Part shown: positions 38,557 to 47,415 of the stretch, piece after piece
Layout of the letters: every line of letters begins with the position of its first letter
How positions within the stretch are numbered: position 1 is the first letter of the stretch
NCBI GenBank assembly: GCA_037444685.1
Contig: JBBILX010000004.1
Coordinates: 1-64,000, forward strand
Source: UBA964 sp037444685
GTDB taxonomy: Bacteria; Pseudomonadota; Gammaproteobacteria; Steroidobacterales; Steroidobacteraceae
Reading direction: 5' to 3'
DNA: 64,000 nucleotides
Made by a program: the position numbers and the translations under genes
The notes under the pieces: model-generated
What the model was told of the DNA's origin: nothing
Seen by the model: only the letters and a program-made list of their open reading frames with translations
The model's database searches: none

Positions 38557-39036
38557 ATGGTTGAACCGAATCAGGAGGGCGCTGGCGCGCCCGCGGGCAG
38601 CGAGCCCGAGTTCTCCCTGCAGGGCGTCTACCTCAAGGACTGCTCTTTCGAGGCGCCGAAAGGGCCGCGCATCACGGGAGAGTGGAACCCCCAGATCTCG
38701 CTCGACCTCAACACGTCGGCCGAGTCCATCAATGCCGAGACGCGCGAGGTCGTGCTGACGGTCAACGTCACGGCGAAAATCAACGACGTGGTCGCTTTCC
38801 TCGTCGAAGTCAAGCAGGCGGGCCTGTTCGGCGTGCGCAACCTCAGCGACGCCGATCACCGCCGGGCCATCGCCGGCGCGGCACCGAGCGTGCTGTTTCC
38901 CTACGCGCGGGCCGTCGTCTCGCAGCTCGTCTCGCTCGGCGGATTCCCGCAGATGCTGCTGCCACCCGTGAACTTCGACGCGCTTTATGCGCGCTCGCTC
39001 GCCGAAGCGCAGGCCGCGAGCGCGAGCCGCAACTGA
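38557..39036 (+). CDS. secB: Protein-export chaperone SecB
   Basis: A tetrameric cytoplasmic chaperone of 159 residues that delivers preproteins to SecA. FSLQGVYLKDCSFEAPKGP and AGLFGVRNLSDADHRR are diagnostic, and the C-terminal LPPVNFDALYARSL is the SecA-binding region. It is in standard order between grxC and gpsA. Confidence 0.97.
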   Translation: MVEPNQEGAGAPAGSEPEFSLQGVYLKDCSFEAPKGPRITGEWNPQISLDLNTSAESINAETREVVLTVNVTAKINDVVAFLVEVKQAGLFGVRNLSDADHRRAIAGAAPSVLFPYARAVVSQLVSLGGFPQMLLPPVNFDALYARSLAEAQAASASRN

Positions 39037-39052
39037 CACGACAGCGGCCATC

Positions 39053-40084
39053 GTGACGGATCCCGTTCCGCGCAGCGCCGGCCAACCGCTGCCGATGACC
39101 GTCGTCGGCGCGGGATCCTGGGGCACTGCGCTCGCGATCCAGTGCGCCCGCGCCGGCCATCCGACGCGCCTGTGGGGCCGCGACGCCGCTCAGCTCGCGC
39201 TGCTCGCGCGCGAGCGGCGCAACGCGCGCTACCTGCCCGATGCGCCGTTCCCGGACGCGCTGACGGTCGTTGCCGACCTGCGCGCGGCGCTCGCCGACAT
39301 CCGTGACGTGCTCGTGGTCGTGCCGAGTCATGCCTTGCGCGAGACGCTCACGCTTCTGCAACCCTGTCTGCGCGACGGGGCACGTGTGGCCTGGGCGACC
39401 AAGGGATTCGAGCTCGCGACCGGTCTGCTGCCGCATCAGGTCGCGCGCGAGGTGCTCGGCGCGTCGCGACCGATCGCGGTGCTCTCCGGCCCCACCTTCG
39501 CCACGGAAGTCGGCGCCGGGTTGCCGACGGCCATGACGGTCGCGTCGCCGGATCCGCTGTTCGCGAGCGAACTCGCGCACGCCTTGTCATCGACCCATTT
39601 CCGCGTCTACACCTCCAGCGACATCGTCGGCGTCGAGGTCGGCGGAGCCGTCAAGAACGTGCTGGCCGTCGGTGCCGGGCTCACCGACGGACTCGGCTTC
39701 GGCGCCAACACGCGCGTCGCCCTGATCACGCGCGGCCTCGTCGAGATGACGCGGCTCGGCGTCGCGCTCGGAGCCCGCCGCGAGACCTTCATGGGTCTCG
39801 CCGGGCTCGGCGACCTCGTGCTGACCTGCACCGACAACCAGTCGCGCAACCGGCGCTTCGGTCTGCTGCTGGCCGCCGGCCGCGGCGTCGAGGCGGCGAA
39901 GCGCGAGATCGGCCAGGCTGTCGAGGGCTATCTGGCCGCCCGCGCCGTGCGCGCGGTCGCCCGCGGACTCGAGGTGGACATGCCGATCTGCGAGAGCGTC
40001 TACCAGGTGCTCTACGAGAACGCGCCGGCGCCCGAGCTCGTGCACGGCCTGATGACGCGCCCGATCAAGGCCGAAACCGATTAG
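39053..40084 (+). CDS. gpsA: NAD(P)-dependent glycerol-3-phosphate dehydrogenase
   Basis: Makes sn-glycerol-3-phosphate for phospholipids. The dinucleotide loop is VVGAGSWGTALA. The catalytic Lys lies in GGAVKNVLAVGAG, and FGANTRVALITRGLVEM follows. The GTG at 39053 gives 343 residues; an ATG at 39095 gives 329 residues and also fits homology. The stop overlaps the convergent trmL by four bases. Confidence 0.96.
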   Translation: MTDPVPRSAGQPLPMTVVGAGSWGTALAIQCARAGHPTRLWGRDAAQLALLARERRNARYLPDAPFPDALTVVADLRAALADIRDVLVVVPSHALRETLTLLQPCLRDGARVAWATKGFELATGLLPHQVAREVLGASRPIAVLSGPTFATEVGAGLPTAMTVASPDPLFASELAHALSSTHFRVYTSSDIVGVEVGGAVKNVLAVGAGLTDGLGFGANTRVALITRGLVEMTRLGVALGARRETFMGLAGLGDLVLTCTDNQSRNRRFGLLLAAGRGVEAAKREIGQAVEGYLAARAVRAVARGLEVDMPICESVYQVLYENAPAPELVHGLMTRPIKAETD

Positions 40085-40563
40085 GGCGGCGGGAGCCCCA
40101 CGCTCGCGCCGGCGAAACCGTTCTGACGCCAGGCCTCGTAGACCACTACGGCGACCGCATTGGCGAGGTTGAGGCTCCGGTTGCCCACGCGCATCGGCAG
40201 CGTGACGACCGAGGCGCCGGGCAACAGCGCCAACGACGTGGCGGGCAGTCCGCGCCGCTCGGACCCGAACAGCAGCGCGTCACCGGGCCGGTAGCGGATC
40301 TCGTCGTACCGACACGCGCCACCGGTCTCGATCGCGATCCAGCGCGCGCCCGGCAGCGCCGCGATGCAGGCGGCCAGGTCGTCGTGCACGTGCACGCTCG
40401 CCATCCAGCGGTAGTCGAGGCCTGCGCGCCGGAGCGAACGCCGATCGAGGTCGAACCCGAGCGGCCTGATCAGGTGCAGCGCAGCACCCGTGTTCGCGCT
40501 GAGCCGGATCGCATTGCCGGCGTTCGGCGGGATCTCGGGTTCGAACAGCACGACGTGGAACAT
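40081..40563 (-). CDS. trmL: tRNA (cytidine/uridine-34 2'-O)-methyltransferase TrmL
   Basis: A small SPOUT enzyme that methylates the wobble base of leucine tRNAs. The 160 residues from the ATG at 40563 begin FHVVLFEPEIPPNAGNAIRL, the motif 1 region. The C-terminal knot GNRSLNLANAVAVVVYEAW, here with Leu-Asn-Leu-Ala, and the LLFGSERRGLP loop are typical. It converges with gpsA and is divergent from pyrD. Confidence 0.93.
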   Translation of the reverse strand: MFHVVLFEPEIPPNAGNAIRLSANTGAALHLIRPLGFDLDRRSLRRAGLDYRWMASVHVHDDLAACIAALPGARWIAIETGGACRYDEIRYRPGDALLFGSERRGLPATSLALLPGASVVTLPMRVGNRSLNLANAVAVVVYEAWRQNGFAGASVGLPPP

Positions 40564-40612
40564 CGGCGGCATGTTAGCGGCGGACTGCAGCGGTTTCGGC
40601 CATAATCGCGCC

Positions 40613-41566
40613 ATGTCGGCCGTTCCCGCCCGAGCATTGTCGCCGCTGCGCTACCGTTTCTGCGGCATGGATTTCGCCTCGCCGATCGTGCTGCTGTCAG
40701 GCTGTGTCGGCTTCGGCGAGGAGTACACGCGGGTCGAGGGATTCTCTAACAGCGACGCCGGCGCCATCGTGCTCAAGGGCACGACCGGACAGCCCCGGCT
40801 CGGCAACCCGCCGCACCGCGTCTACGAAACGCCGATGGGCATGCTCAACGCGATCGGCCTGCAGAATCCGGGCGTCGACTACGTCGTGCGCAGGATTCTG
40901 CCGACGCTCGACTTCTCGGAGACGCGCTTCATCGCCAACGTGTCGGGCTCGACGATCGAGGAGTACGTCGAGGTCACGCGGCGCTTCGACGATTCGCCGA
41001 TCGACGCGATCGAGATCAACATCTCCTGCCCGAACGTCAAGGAAGGCGGGGTGCAGTTCGGCAACTACCCGGAGATGTCCGCGCGCGTGGTCGCCGCCTG
41101 TCGCGCGGTGACGAAGAAGCCGATCATCACCAAGCTCTCGCCGAATCAGACCGACATCCGCGAGAACGCCCGGCTGTGCATCGAGGCCGGGTCGGACGGA
41201 CTCGCCGTCATCAACACGATCATGGGCATGGCGATCGACGTGAACCGCCGCCGCCCCGTGATCGGCAATGTGCAGGGCGGTCTGTCGGGACCGGCGATCA
41301 AGCCGATCGCGCTGCTCAAGGTGCACCAGGTCTACGACGTTGCGAAACGGCACCGCGTGCCGATCATCGGCCAGGGCGGCATCACGACGGCCACCGACGC
41401 GCTCGAGTTCATCATCGCCGGGGCCAGTGCCGTGGGCATCGGCACCTCGCTCTTCTACGATCCGATGGTCTGCAAGAAGATCAACGCCGGCATCGAGAAC
41501 TACCTGCGCGAGCACGGCTTCGCGAGCGTGCTCGAGCTGGTCGGGACGCTCGCAAAGATCTCATGA
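40613..41566 (+). CDS. pyrD: Dihydroorotate dehydrogenase, class 1B-type catalytic subunit
   Basis: Pyrimidine-synthesis enzyme or close homologue, 317 residues. It has the catalytic Cys (not Ser) in INISCPNVKEGG, FMN/phosphate-binding NVQGGLSGPAIKPI, and the C-terminal IIGQGGITTATDALEFIIAGA. The Cys and the NVQGGLSGPA loop mark the class 1 cytosolic type, and most of it matches 1B, whose members need the Fe-S subunit PyrK. No pyrK is adjacent, unlike the usual layout. The start ATG at 40613 was chosen on homology. Confidence 0.88.
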   Translation: MSAVPARALSPLRYRFCGMDFASPIVLLSGCVGFGEEYTRVEGFSNSDAGAIVLKGTTGQPRLGNPPHRVYETPMGMLNAIGLQNPGVDYVVRRILPTLDFSETRFIANVSGSTIEEYVEVTRRFDDSPIDAIEINISCPNVKEGGVQFGNYPEMSARVVAACRAVTKKPIITKLSPNQTDIRENARLCIEAGSDGLAVINTIMGMAIDVNRRRPVIGNVQGGLSGPAIKPIALLKVHQVYDVAKRHRVPIIGQGGITTATDALEFIIAGASAVGIGTSLFYDPMVCKKINAGIENYLREHGFASVLELVGTLAKIS

Positions 41567-41667
41567 TGGCTCAGCGGCGGTTTGCCCCGCGCTCGCTCGA
41601 GTCGGCGCGGCGGGCTGTCCCCGCGGAGCATGGCCATCACCAATGACGGAGCCCTCAGATGCCCCGA

Positions 41668-42978
41668 TCATGCCCGCTCGACGGCACGACGGTAGTGCGC
41701 GAGCGAACCGAACATCAGCAGCGCCGCAACGATGCCGGCTGTACCGGAGACGATCCCGAGCGATTCACCGACTCGCGCGGGATCGTTGAAGGCCCACTGG
41801 GTGATCGCGGCGACGAGGGTCGGCGCCAGTCCCAGCCCTATGACCGAGGCGAGGAACACGTAAATCGAGGAGACCACGCCGCGCATGCGGTTGGGGGCCG
41901 CGAACTGCAGGGCAGCGGCGGCCATCGACTGCGGGAAGCTGTAACAGAACGTCGCGCCCGCGGCCAAGGCGAGCGCCGCGACGTAGCTCGGAGCGAGGGG
42001 CAGCATCGCGCAGAAAGGCACGAGGGCAAGCCCAGCCCATGCACAGGCGCGCACCGGCGCATCGACATGGCCGCGCGCGTGCAACCACCGCGCTGCCAGC
42101 GGCCCGGACAGCACGCCTAACGTGCCGGCGACGAGCACGAGCGTACCGTACTGCAGCCCGACCTGGGCCGCGTTCGCACCATGATTTCGGATCAGAAAGG
42201 CTGGGATCCAAGCGGGCAACGCATACAAGGCAACGATGACTGCCGACATGCCGACGTAGAATCGCACGAAGAACGCCCGGCCCTGCCACAGGAACATTGC
42301 CACTTCCCGCAACGTAAAGCGCCGATCGGATGCCTGAACCGCGGAGAATGAACGGCGCCGCGGCTCGCGAATCGTCAGCAGCGCAAGGCCGAGCAACAGG
42401 CCTGGCGCGCCGACGCATACGAAGACGAGTCGCCACGGCGACAGATCGGCGAGCAGCGGTAGAAATGCCCCGAATGCATCGACCGAGCCGATCACGGTTC
42501 CGCCGAAGATCAGGGCAAGCCCGCCGCCGATGTAAGGCCCGGTGACGAAGACGCTCATTGCCCGCGGCAAGCGCTCGCGCGAGAAATAGTCGGACAACAA
42601 TGACCACGCGGCGGGGATCAGGCATGCCTCCGCAGCGCCGACGCCGGCGCGCGCGATGAACAGTCCGGCAAAGCCTTTGAGCAGACCACAAAGAACCGTG
42701 AAGGCGCTCCAGAGAATGGCACCGAAAAGCAGCAGATTGCGTCGGTGACCGACATCGGCGCGCCACCCGAAGACAGGGCCGAACGCGATGTAGGCGCCCA
42801 TGAAAGCGAGCCCTTGGAGCAAGCTGACCTCGACCTCGCTGAGCGCGAGCTCGTCCTTGATCGGATCGACGAGCAGATTGAGGACCTGCCGGTCGATGAA
42901 TGCGACCGCATAGAGCGCCGTCAGCAGCGCGACGACGTACCACGCGTACCGGGTGTCGCGTTCGTCGGGCGTCCGCAT
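41668..42978 (-). CDS. MFS transporter, spinster-type
   Basis: A 12-helix major facilitator of 436 residues. YAVAFIDRQVLNLLVDPIKD with its Asp-Arg in the first helix, and RAGVGAAEACLIPAAWSLLSDYF, match the spinster-like group often found beside TonB receptors in sphingomonads and relatives. It would carry the imported compound or a product across the inner membrane. It is 40 bases downstream of the TonB receptor on the same strand. By eye this pair has lower G+C than the flanks. Confidence 0.9.
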   Translation of the reverse strand: MRTPDERDTRYAWYVVALLTALYAVAFIDRQVLNLLVDPIKDELALSEVEVSLLQGLAFMGAYIAFGPVFGWRADVGHRRNLLLFGAILWSAFTVLCGLLKGFAGLFIARAGVGAAEACLIPAAWSLLSDYFSRERLPRAMSVFVTGPYIGGGLALIFGGTVIGSVDAFGAFLPLLADLSPWRLVFVCVGAPGLLLGLALLTIREPRRRSFSAVQASDRRFTLREVAMFLWQGRAFFVRFYVGMSAVIVALYALPAWIPAFLIRNHGANAAQVGLQYGTLVLVAGTLGVLSGPLAARWLHARGHVDAPVRACAWAGLALVPFCAMLPLAPSYVAALALAAGATFCYSFPQSMAAAALQFAAPNRMRGVVSSIYVFLASVIGLGLAPTLVAAITQWAFNDPARVGESLGIVSGTAGIVAALLMFGSLAHYRRAVERA

Positions 42979-43018
42979 GCGCGGCGGACCGTTTAGTCCA
43001 AGTGGCGCGCGACCCCCT

Positions 43019-45208
43019 TCAGAAGCGCACGAGGACTTCAGCTCCGTACGTTCGCGGTGGCGCCATGTTGTAGTAGCTGAAGAGATTAGCCACGACCAGG
43101 CCCGCCTGGACGTACTCCTTGTCGAGAACGTTGTTGGCGAAAATGCCCATCTCGATCGATTCCCTCGCGGAGATCCAGCGCGCGCTGAGGTTCACGAGCG
43201 TGTTGTCGCCGGTTCGGGCAAAAGAGTCGTTGGCGACAGTAGTTGCCTGATCACTCGTGAAATTGACGTTCAGGTTGCCGACGATCTGGCCGGCGCGGTC
43301 GAGCGGGAAACGCTGCGTGTAGTCCAGCCCAGCAGTCCACTTCGGAGCACGACGCAGCTCAAGGAAAGATGCGTCCTCATTGAAACCGACGTTGCGGTAG
43401 TCGGTGAAGAACTCTGTGTACCGCGCATTGAGGTAGCCAATGGAGCCGCGCAGTGTGGCCGTCTCGGTCAGGCGCGCGAGCAATTCCGATTCGAGACCCC
43501 AGGTTTCGACCCCTGCCGCGTTGTTGATGACGGCCTCCTGAAGTGTACCGCCAGGTATCGGACGCAGCGTGCGCACTTGCAGATCCTTGTGATCCGTGAA
43601 GAAAGCCGCGAGGTTGATGCGCACGCGGCCATTGGCCCATTCGGTCTTGGCGCCCGCTTCGTAAGCGAGCACGGTCTCGTTCGCGTAAGGCCCTATCGAG
43701 GTCAAGGAGCCCGCCTGACCGTTGTAACCGCCACTCTTGTATCCGCTCGAGACGCTGGCGTAGTACATGAGCTGATCGTTCATGGCGTAGTCGAGTACCG
43801 CGCGCCATGTGACGCGGGACCACGTGTTGTCGTCGACGACGCGATTCTGCACGACCGCGACCGGAATGTGATCGAAGCGTTTTTCGTCTTCGGTGTAACG
43901 CAGGCCGAGCGACGCGCGCAGCGAATCCGTCAATCGATACGTGCCCTCGCCGAAAGCTGCCCAGCTCTCGGCATCCTGGATCGATCGGCCCGTCCGCACG
44001 GAAGTTGTGGCGCCCGGCGTGCCCATGGCCAGCGCCAAGGCGATGTCCAGAAACGTAGTCTGGTTCAGCCGGTACTGCTGATCGAAGTAATAGAGTCCAC
44101 CGACGACACCGAAGCGAGCCTCCGTGTCCGTCGCGAAGCGCAGCTCCTGCGAAAACTGCCGATGGGTCTGAAGCCGGCGGGTCTCGAACAGCCGCACCGG
44201 GGTCGCATCGAAATCCGTGTAGTAATCTTCGTCAACCTCACGATAGCCCGTCACCGACGTCAGTGTGCCGAGCGGCGTCCTCCAATTCAGTTCGACTATA
44301 CCCGTCGAGGTGTCGAAATCGGCGACGTTCTGACCATTCTGGTTGACACGCTCGCCGTACGGGTCGCCGGTGAATACGCCCGGAAAGCCTATGCGCGCGG
44401 CATTCTGGTTCGGGTAGGAGGCCGGAATGCCGGGCAGTACGTCACCGCGGTCGCGAGTGATCTCTCCCGTGAGCAGGATGTCGAGCGAATCGTTCGCCGC
44501 CAAAGACAGTTTGGCGCGCGCGGCCCGAACGTCAGTGCCGCCGAGCGACCGCCCGTCGAAATTGTTGCGGAACGGGCCGTCCGATTCGTTCGACAGCAGC
44601 GACAGGCGCAGTGCATGGCCCGTCGAGCCCAGCGGAACGTTCAGTACGCCGCGAAAATCGACACGCTGAAAATTGCCGACCGTGAGCTTGGCCTTGCCTT
44701 CGAACTGGTCGGTCGGCCGGGCGTTGACGAGATTGACGACACCGCCGATCGTGTTGCGCCCGAACAGCGTCCCCTGTGGGCCGCGTAGCACTTCGATCCG
44801 CTCGATGTCGAACAGGTCGAATGCCGAGCTCGAGATGCGGCCAAGGAAAATCCCGTCGACGACGACACCCACGGCTGGCTCGAAGCTGCTATCGATGTCG
44901 GTAGTGCCGATCCCACGTATCGAAACCGCTGCCGCGGTCGGAAACGAATTGACCGTGCCGATCGTCACGTTGGGCGAGAAGCCGGTCAGATTCTTGAGTT
45001 GCACGACGTTAGGTTGGGCGAGCGTGGCGGCATCGAAAGCGCTCACAGCGATGGGTACACGCTGCAGCGACTCTTCGACCTTGCGCGCCGTCACCGTGAC
45101 TTCGTCTAACGCGAACTCGGATCGCTCCGCATCGGGATGCTGCGCCGCAACAGCCGCGGCGGCGAGACCCAAAAGTGCGCCCGTAAGACGTGGCGTTATA
45201 GAGATCAT
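43019..45208 (-). CDS. TonB-dependent outer-membrane receptor (1)
   Basis: A 729-residue receptor. A signal peptide (residues 1-22) precedes the TonB box DEVTVTARKVEESL. The plug domain has VVDGIFLGR and VLRGPQGTLFGRNTIGG. The barrel ends in PPRTYGAEVLVRF with a terminal Phe, as required for outer-membrane insertion. It belongs to the iron-independent, organic-substrate group that includes many sphingomonad and steroidobacter receptors. It is divergent from the E1 alpha gene. Confidence 0.93.
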   Translation of the reverse strand: MISITPRLTGALLGLAAAAVAAQHPDAERSEFALDEVTVTARKVEESLQRVPIAVSAFDAATLAQPNVVQLKNLTGFSPNVTIGTVNSFPTAAAVSIRGIGTTDIDSSFEPAVGVVVDGIFLGRISSSAFDLFDIERIEVLRGPQGTLFGRNTIGGVVNLVNARPTDQFEGKAKLTVGNFQRVDFRGVLNVPLGSTGHALRLSLLSNESDGPFRNNFDGRSLGGTDVRAARAKLSLAANDSLDILLTGEITRDRGDVLPGIPASYPNQNAARIGFPGVFTGDPYGERVNQNGQNVADFDTSTGIVELNWRTPLGTLTSVTGYREVDEDYYTDFDATPVRLFETRRLQTHRQFSQELRFATDTEARFGVVGGLYYFDQQYRLNQTTFLDIALALAMGTPGATTSVRTGRSIQDAESWAAFGEGTYRLTDSLRASLGLRYTEDEKRFDHIPVAVVQNRVVDDNTWSRVTWRAVLDYAMNDQLMYYASVSSGYKSGGYNGQAGSLTSIGPYANETVLAYEAGAKTEWANGRVRINLAAFFTDHKDLQVRTLRPIPGGTLQEAVINNAAGVETWGLESELLARLTETATLRGSIGYLNARYTEFFTDYRNVGFNEDASFLELRRAPKWTAGLDYTQRFPLDRAGQIVGNLNVNFTSDQATTVANDSFARTGDNTLVNLSARWISARESIEMGIFANNVLDKEYVQAGLVVANLFSYYNMAPPRTYGAEVLVRF

Positions 45209-45347
45209 GGCTCCCCCTCCTCAGCCCTGTGCGAGCATTAACAAACGCTTCTGCGCGGGTCAACCACTCTCCCGCGGCATCCCGGAGCAGCTTGTAGAGC
45301 GGACGCGAACGAACGTATCGTCTCGGCAGTTATCAACGGACCGCACG

Positions 45348-46361
45348 ATGCCCGACGGAATGGTGCGCCCTACTGCCATCGCCGGCTCACTCGACGCGCC
45401 GGCTCTCGAGCGCGCCTATCGCCGCATGGTGCTGATCCGCGCCTTCGAGGAGCGGCTTCACGCAGAGAACACGACCGGCGACATCCCGGGCTTCGTGCAT
45501 CTCTATGCCGGACAGGAGGCGATCGCGGTCGGCGTCTGCGAGCACCTGACGGATCGCGACCACATCGGCTCGACACACCGCGGCCACGGCCACTGCATCG
45601 CCAAGGGCTGCGACCTCACCGGCATGATGGCCGAGATCTTCGGGCGCGCCACGGGACTGTGCGGGGGCAAGGGCGGCTCGATGCACATCGCCGATCTCGA
45701 ACGCGGCATGCTCGGCGCCAACGCCATCGTCGGCGGCGCCGCGCCGCTCGCGACGGGCGCCGCACTGACCCACAAGACACGCGGCTCGGGCGGCGTGGCC
45801 GTCGCATTCATCGGTGACGGCGGCTCGAACCAGGGCATGGTGTTCGAGGCCATGAACATGGCGGTCGTGCTCGAGCTGCCCGCGATCTTCGTGTTCGAGA
45901 ACAACGGCTACGGCGAGGGCACCGGCGCCGACTACGCGGTCGGCGCGCGCAGCATCGCCGAGCGGGCCGCGGGTTTCGGCATGCCTGCCGTCAGGGTCGA
46001 TGGCACGGACTTCTTCGCCGTGTATGCCGCGGCGGGAGCGGCCGTCGCGCGGGCGCGCGGCGGCGGCGGCCCGAGCACGATCGAGGCGGTCGCGCTGCGC
46101 TACTACGGTCACTACGAGGGCGACCCGATGGCGTACCGCGCCACCGACGAGGTTGCGACGCTGCGTGCGCGCAGCGATCCGCTCGCGAAGCTGCGTGCCG
46201 CACTGCTCGCGCTGCCGACCGGCGCGGCAGCCGGCGCTGCTCGACTCGACGCGATCGAGCGCGAATGTGCGGCCGAGGTCGACGCCGCGGTGCGCGCTGC
46301 GCGCGCCGCGCCGTTCCCCGCGCTCGAGACCCTCGAGCGTGACGTCTACGTCGCGCTCTGA
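45348..46361 (+). CDS. 2-oxoacid dehydrogenase E1 alpha subunit (acetoin/pyruvate type)
   Basis: The 337 residues show the thiamine diphosphate motif from IGDGGSNQGMVFEA to FVFENNGYGEGT, plus GGKGGSMHIADLERGMLG and GANAIVGGAAPLATGAA. These are closest to acetoin dehydrogenase AcoA and pyruvate dehydrogenase E1 alpha. The ATG at 45348 has a moderate upstream site; a second ATG at 45360 is possible. It is followed after 8 bases by the E1 beta gene. The E2 and E3 subunits are not in the window. Confidence 0.92.
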   Translation: MPDGMVRPTAIAGSLDAPALERAYRRMVLIRAFEERLHAENTTGDIPGFVHLYAGQEAIAVGVCEHLTDRDHIGSTHRGHGHCIAKGCDLTGMMAEIFGRATGLCGGKGGSMHIADLERGMLGANAIVGGAAPLATGAALTHKTRGSGGVAVAFIGDGGSNQGMVFEAMNMAVVLELPAIFVFENNGYGEGTGADYAVGARSIAERAAGFGMPAVRVDGTDFFAVYAAAGAAVARARGGGGPSTIEAVALRYYGHYEGDPMAYRATDEVATLRARSDPLAKLRAALLALPTGAAAGAARLDAIERECAAEVDAAVRAARAAPFPALETLERDVYVAL

Positions 46362-46369
46362 AGCCAGCC

Positions 46370-47383
46370 GTGCCGAAACGTTCCTATCGCGCCGCGATCA
46401 ACGATGCACTCCGACTCGAGATGGAGCGCGATCCGACCGTCGTCGTCATCGGCGAGGACGTGCGCGGTGGCGCCGGCGGCAGCGCCGGCGAGGTCGAGGC
46501 CTACGGCGGCGTCATGGGCGTCACGAAGGGCCTGTGGAGGCAGTTCGGCTCCGCGCGCGTGATCGACACGCCGATCAGTGAATCGGCGATCGTCGGCATG
46601 GCCGCGGGCGCGGCGATGACGGGCTTGCGTCCGATCGCCGAGATCATGTTTCTTGATTTCTTCGGCGTCTGTTACGACATGCTCTACAACCAGGCCGCGA
46701 AGTTCCGCTACATGTTCGGCGGCAAGGCGCGCACGCCACTCGTGGTGCGGGGCATGATGGGCGCTGGGCTGTCGGCCGCGGCGCAACATTCGCAGGCGCC
46801 CTACAACGCGTTCACGGCCGTCGCCGGCCTCAAGGTCGTCGTACCGAGCAACCCGTACGACGCCAAGGGGCTGCTGATCAGTGCGATCCGCGACGACGAC
46901 CCGGTCGTCTTCTGCGAGCACAAGCTGCTCTACGGCCTGACAGGCGAAGTCCCCGATGGCGCCTATACCATCCCCTTCGGCGAAGCCCACTACACGCGCG
47001 AGGGCGAGGACGTCACCGTCGTCGCCTTCTCGGCAATGGTGCCGCGCGCCAACGCCGTCGCCGACCGCCTGCGGGCCGAGGGTATCTCGGTCGAGGTCGT
47101 CGATCCGCGTACGACGCAGCCCCTCGACGAAGAGGGTATCCTCGAGAGCGTCGCGCAGACCGGCCGGGTCGTCATCGTCGACGAGTCGGCTGCGCGCGTC
47201 GGCATCGCGCACGACGTCGCCGCGCTGATCGCTGACAAGGCGTTCCACGACCTGCGCGCGCCGGTCAAGACCGTGACGCCACCGCACACGCCCGTGCCGT
47301 TCTCGCCGCCACTCGAGCGAGCCTGGCTGCCCGACGAGGCGCGCATCGAGGCGGCGATTCGCGCAGTGCTCACGGACCGCTGA
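46370..47383 (+). CDS. 2-oxoacid dehydrogenase E1 beta subunit
   Basis: A transketolase-like pyrimidine-binding subunit of 337 residues. SYRAAINDALRLEMERDP, VIGEDVRGGAGGSAG and DTPISESAIVGMAAGAAM are typical of AcoB and PdhB. The C-terminal domain has VEVVDPRTTQPLDEEGIL and DESAARVGIAHDV. The start is a GTG at 46370. It pairs with the preceding alpha gene. Without an E2 nearby, its acyl acceptor is unknown. Confidence 0.92.
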   Translation: MPKRSYRAAINDALRLEMERDPTVVVIGEDVRGGAGGSAGEVEAYGGVMGVTKGLWRQFGSARVIDTPISESAIVGMAAGAAMTGLRPIAEIMFLDFFGVCYDMLYNQAAKFRYMFGGKARTPLVVRGMMGAGLSAAAQHSQAPYNAFTAVAGLKVVVPSNPYDAKGLLISAIRDDDPVVFCEHKLLYGLTGEVPDGAYTIPFGEAHYTREGEDVTVVAFSAMVPRANAVADRLRAEGISVEVVDPRTTQPLDEEGILESVAQTGRVVIVDESAARVGIAHDVAALIADKAFHDLRAPVKTVTPPHTPVPFSPPLERAWLPDEARIEAAIRAVLTDR

Positions 47384-47415
47384 GGCCGCGCCGCAGCGGC
47401 GCACTGGAGACGACG

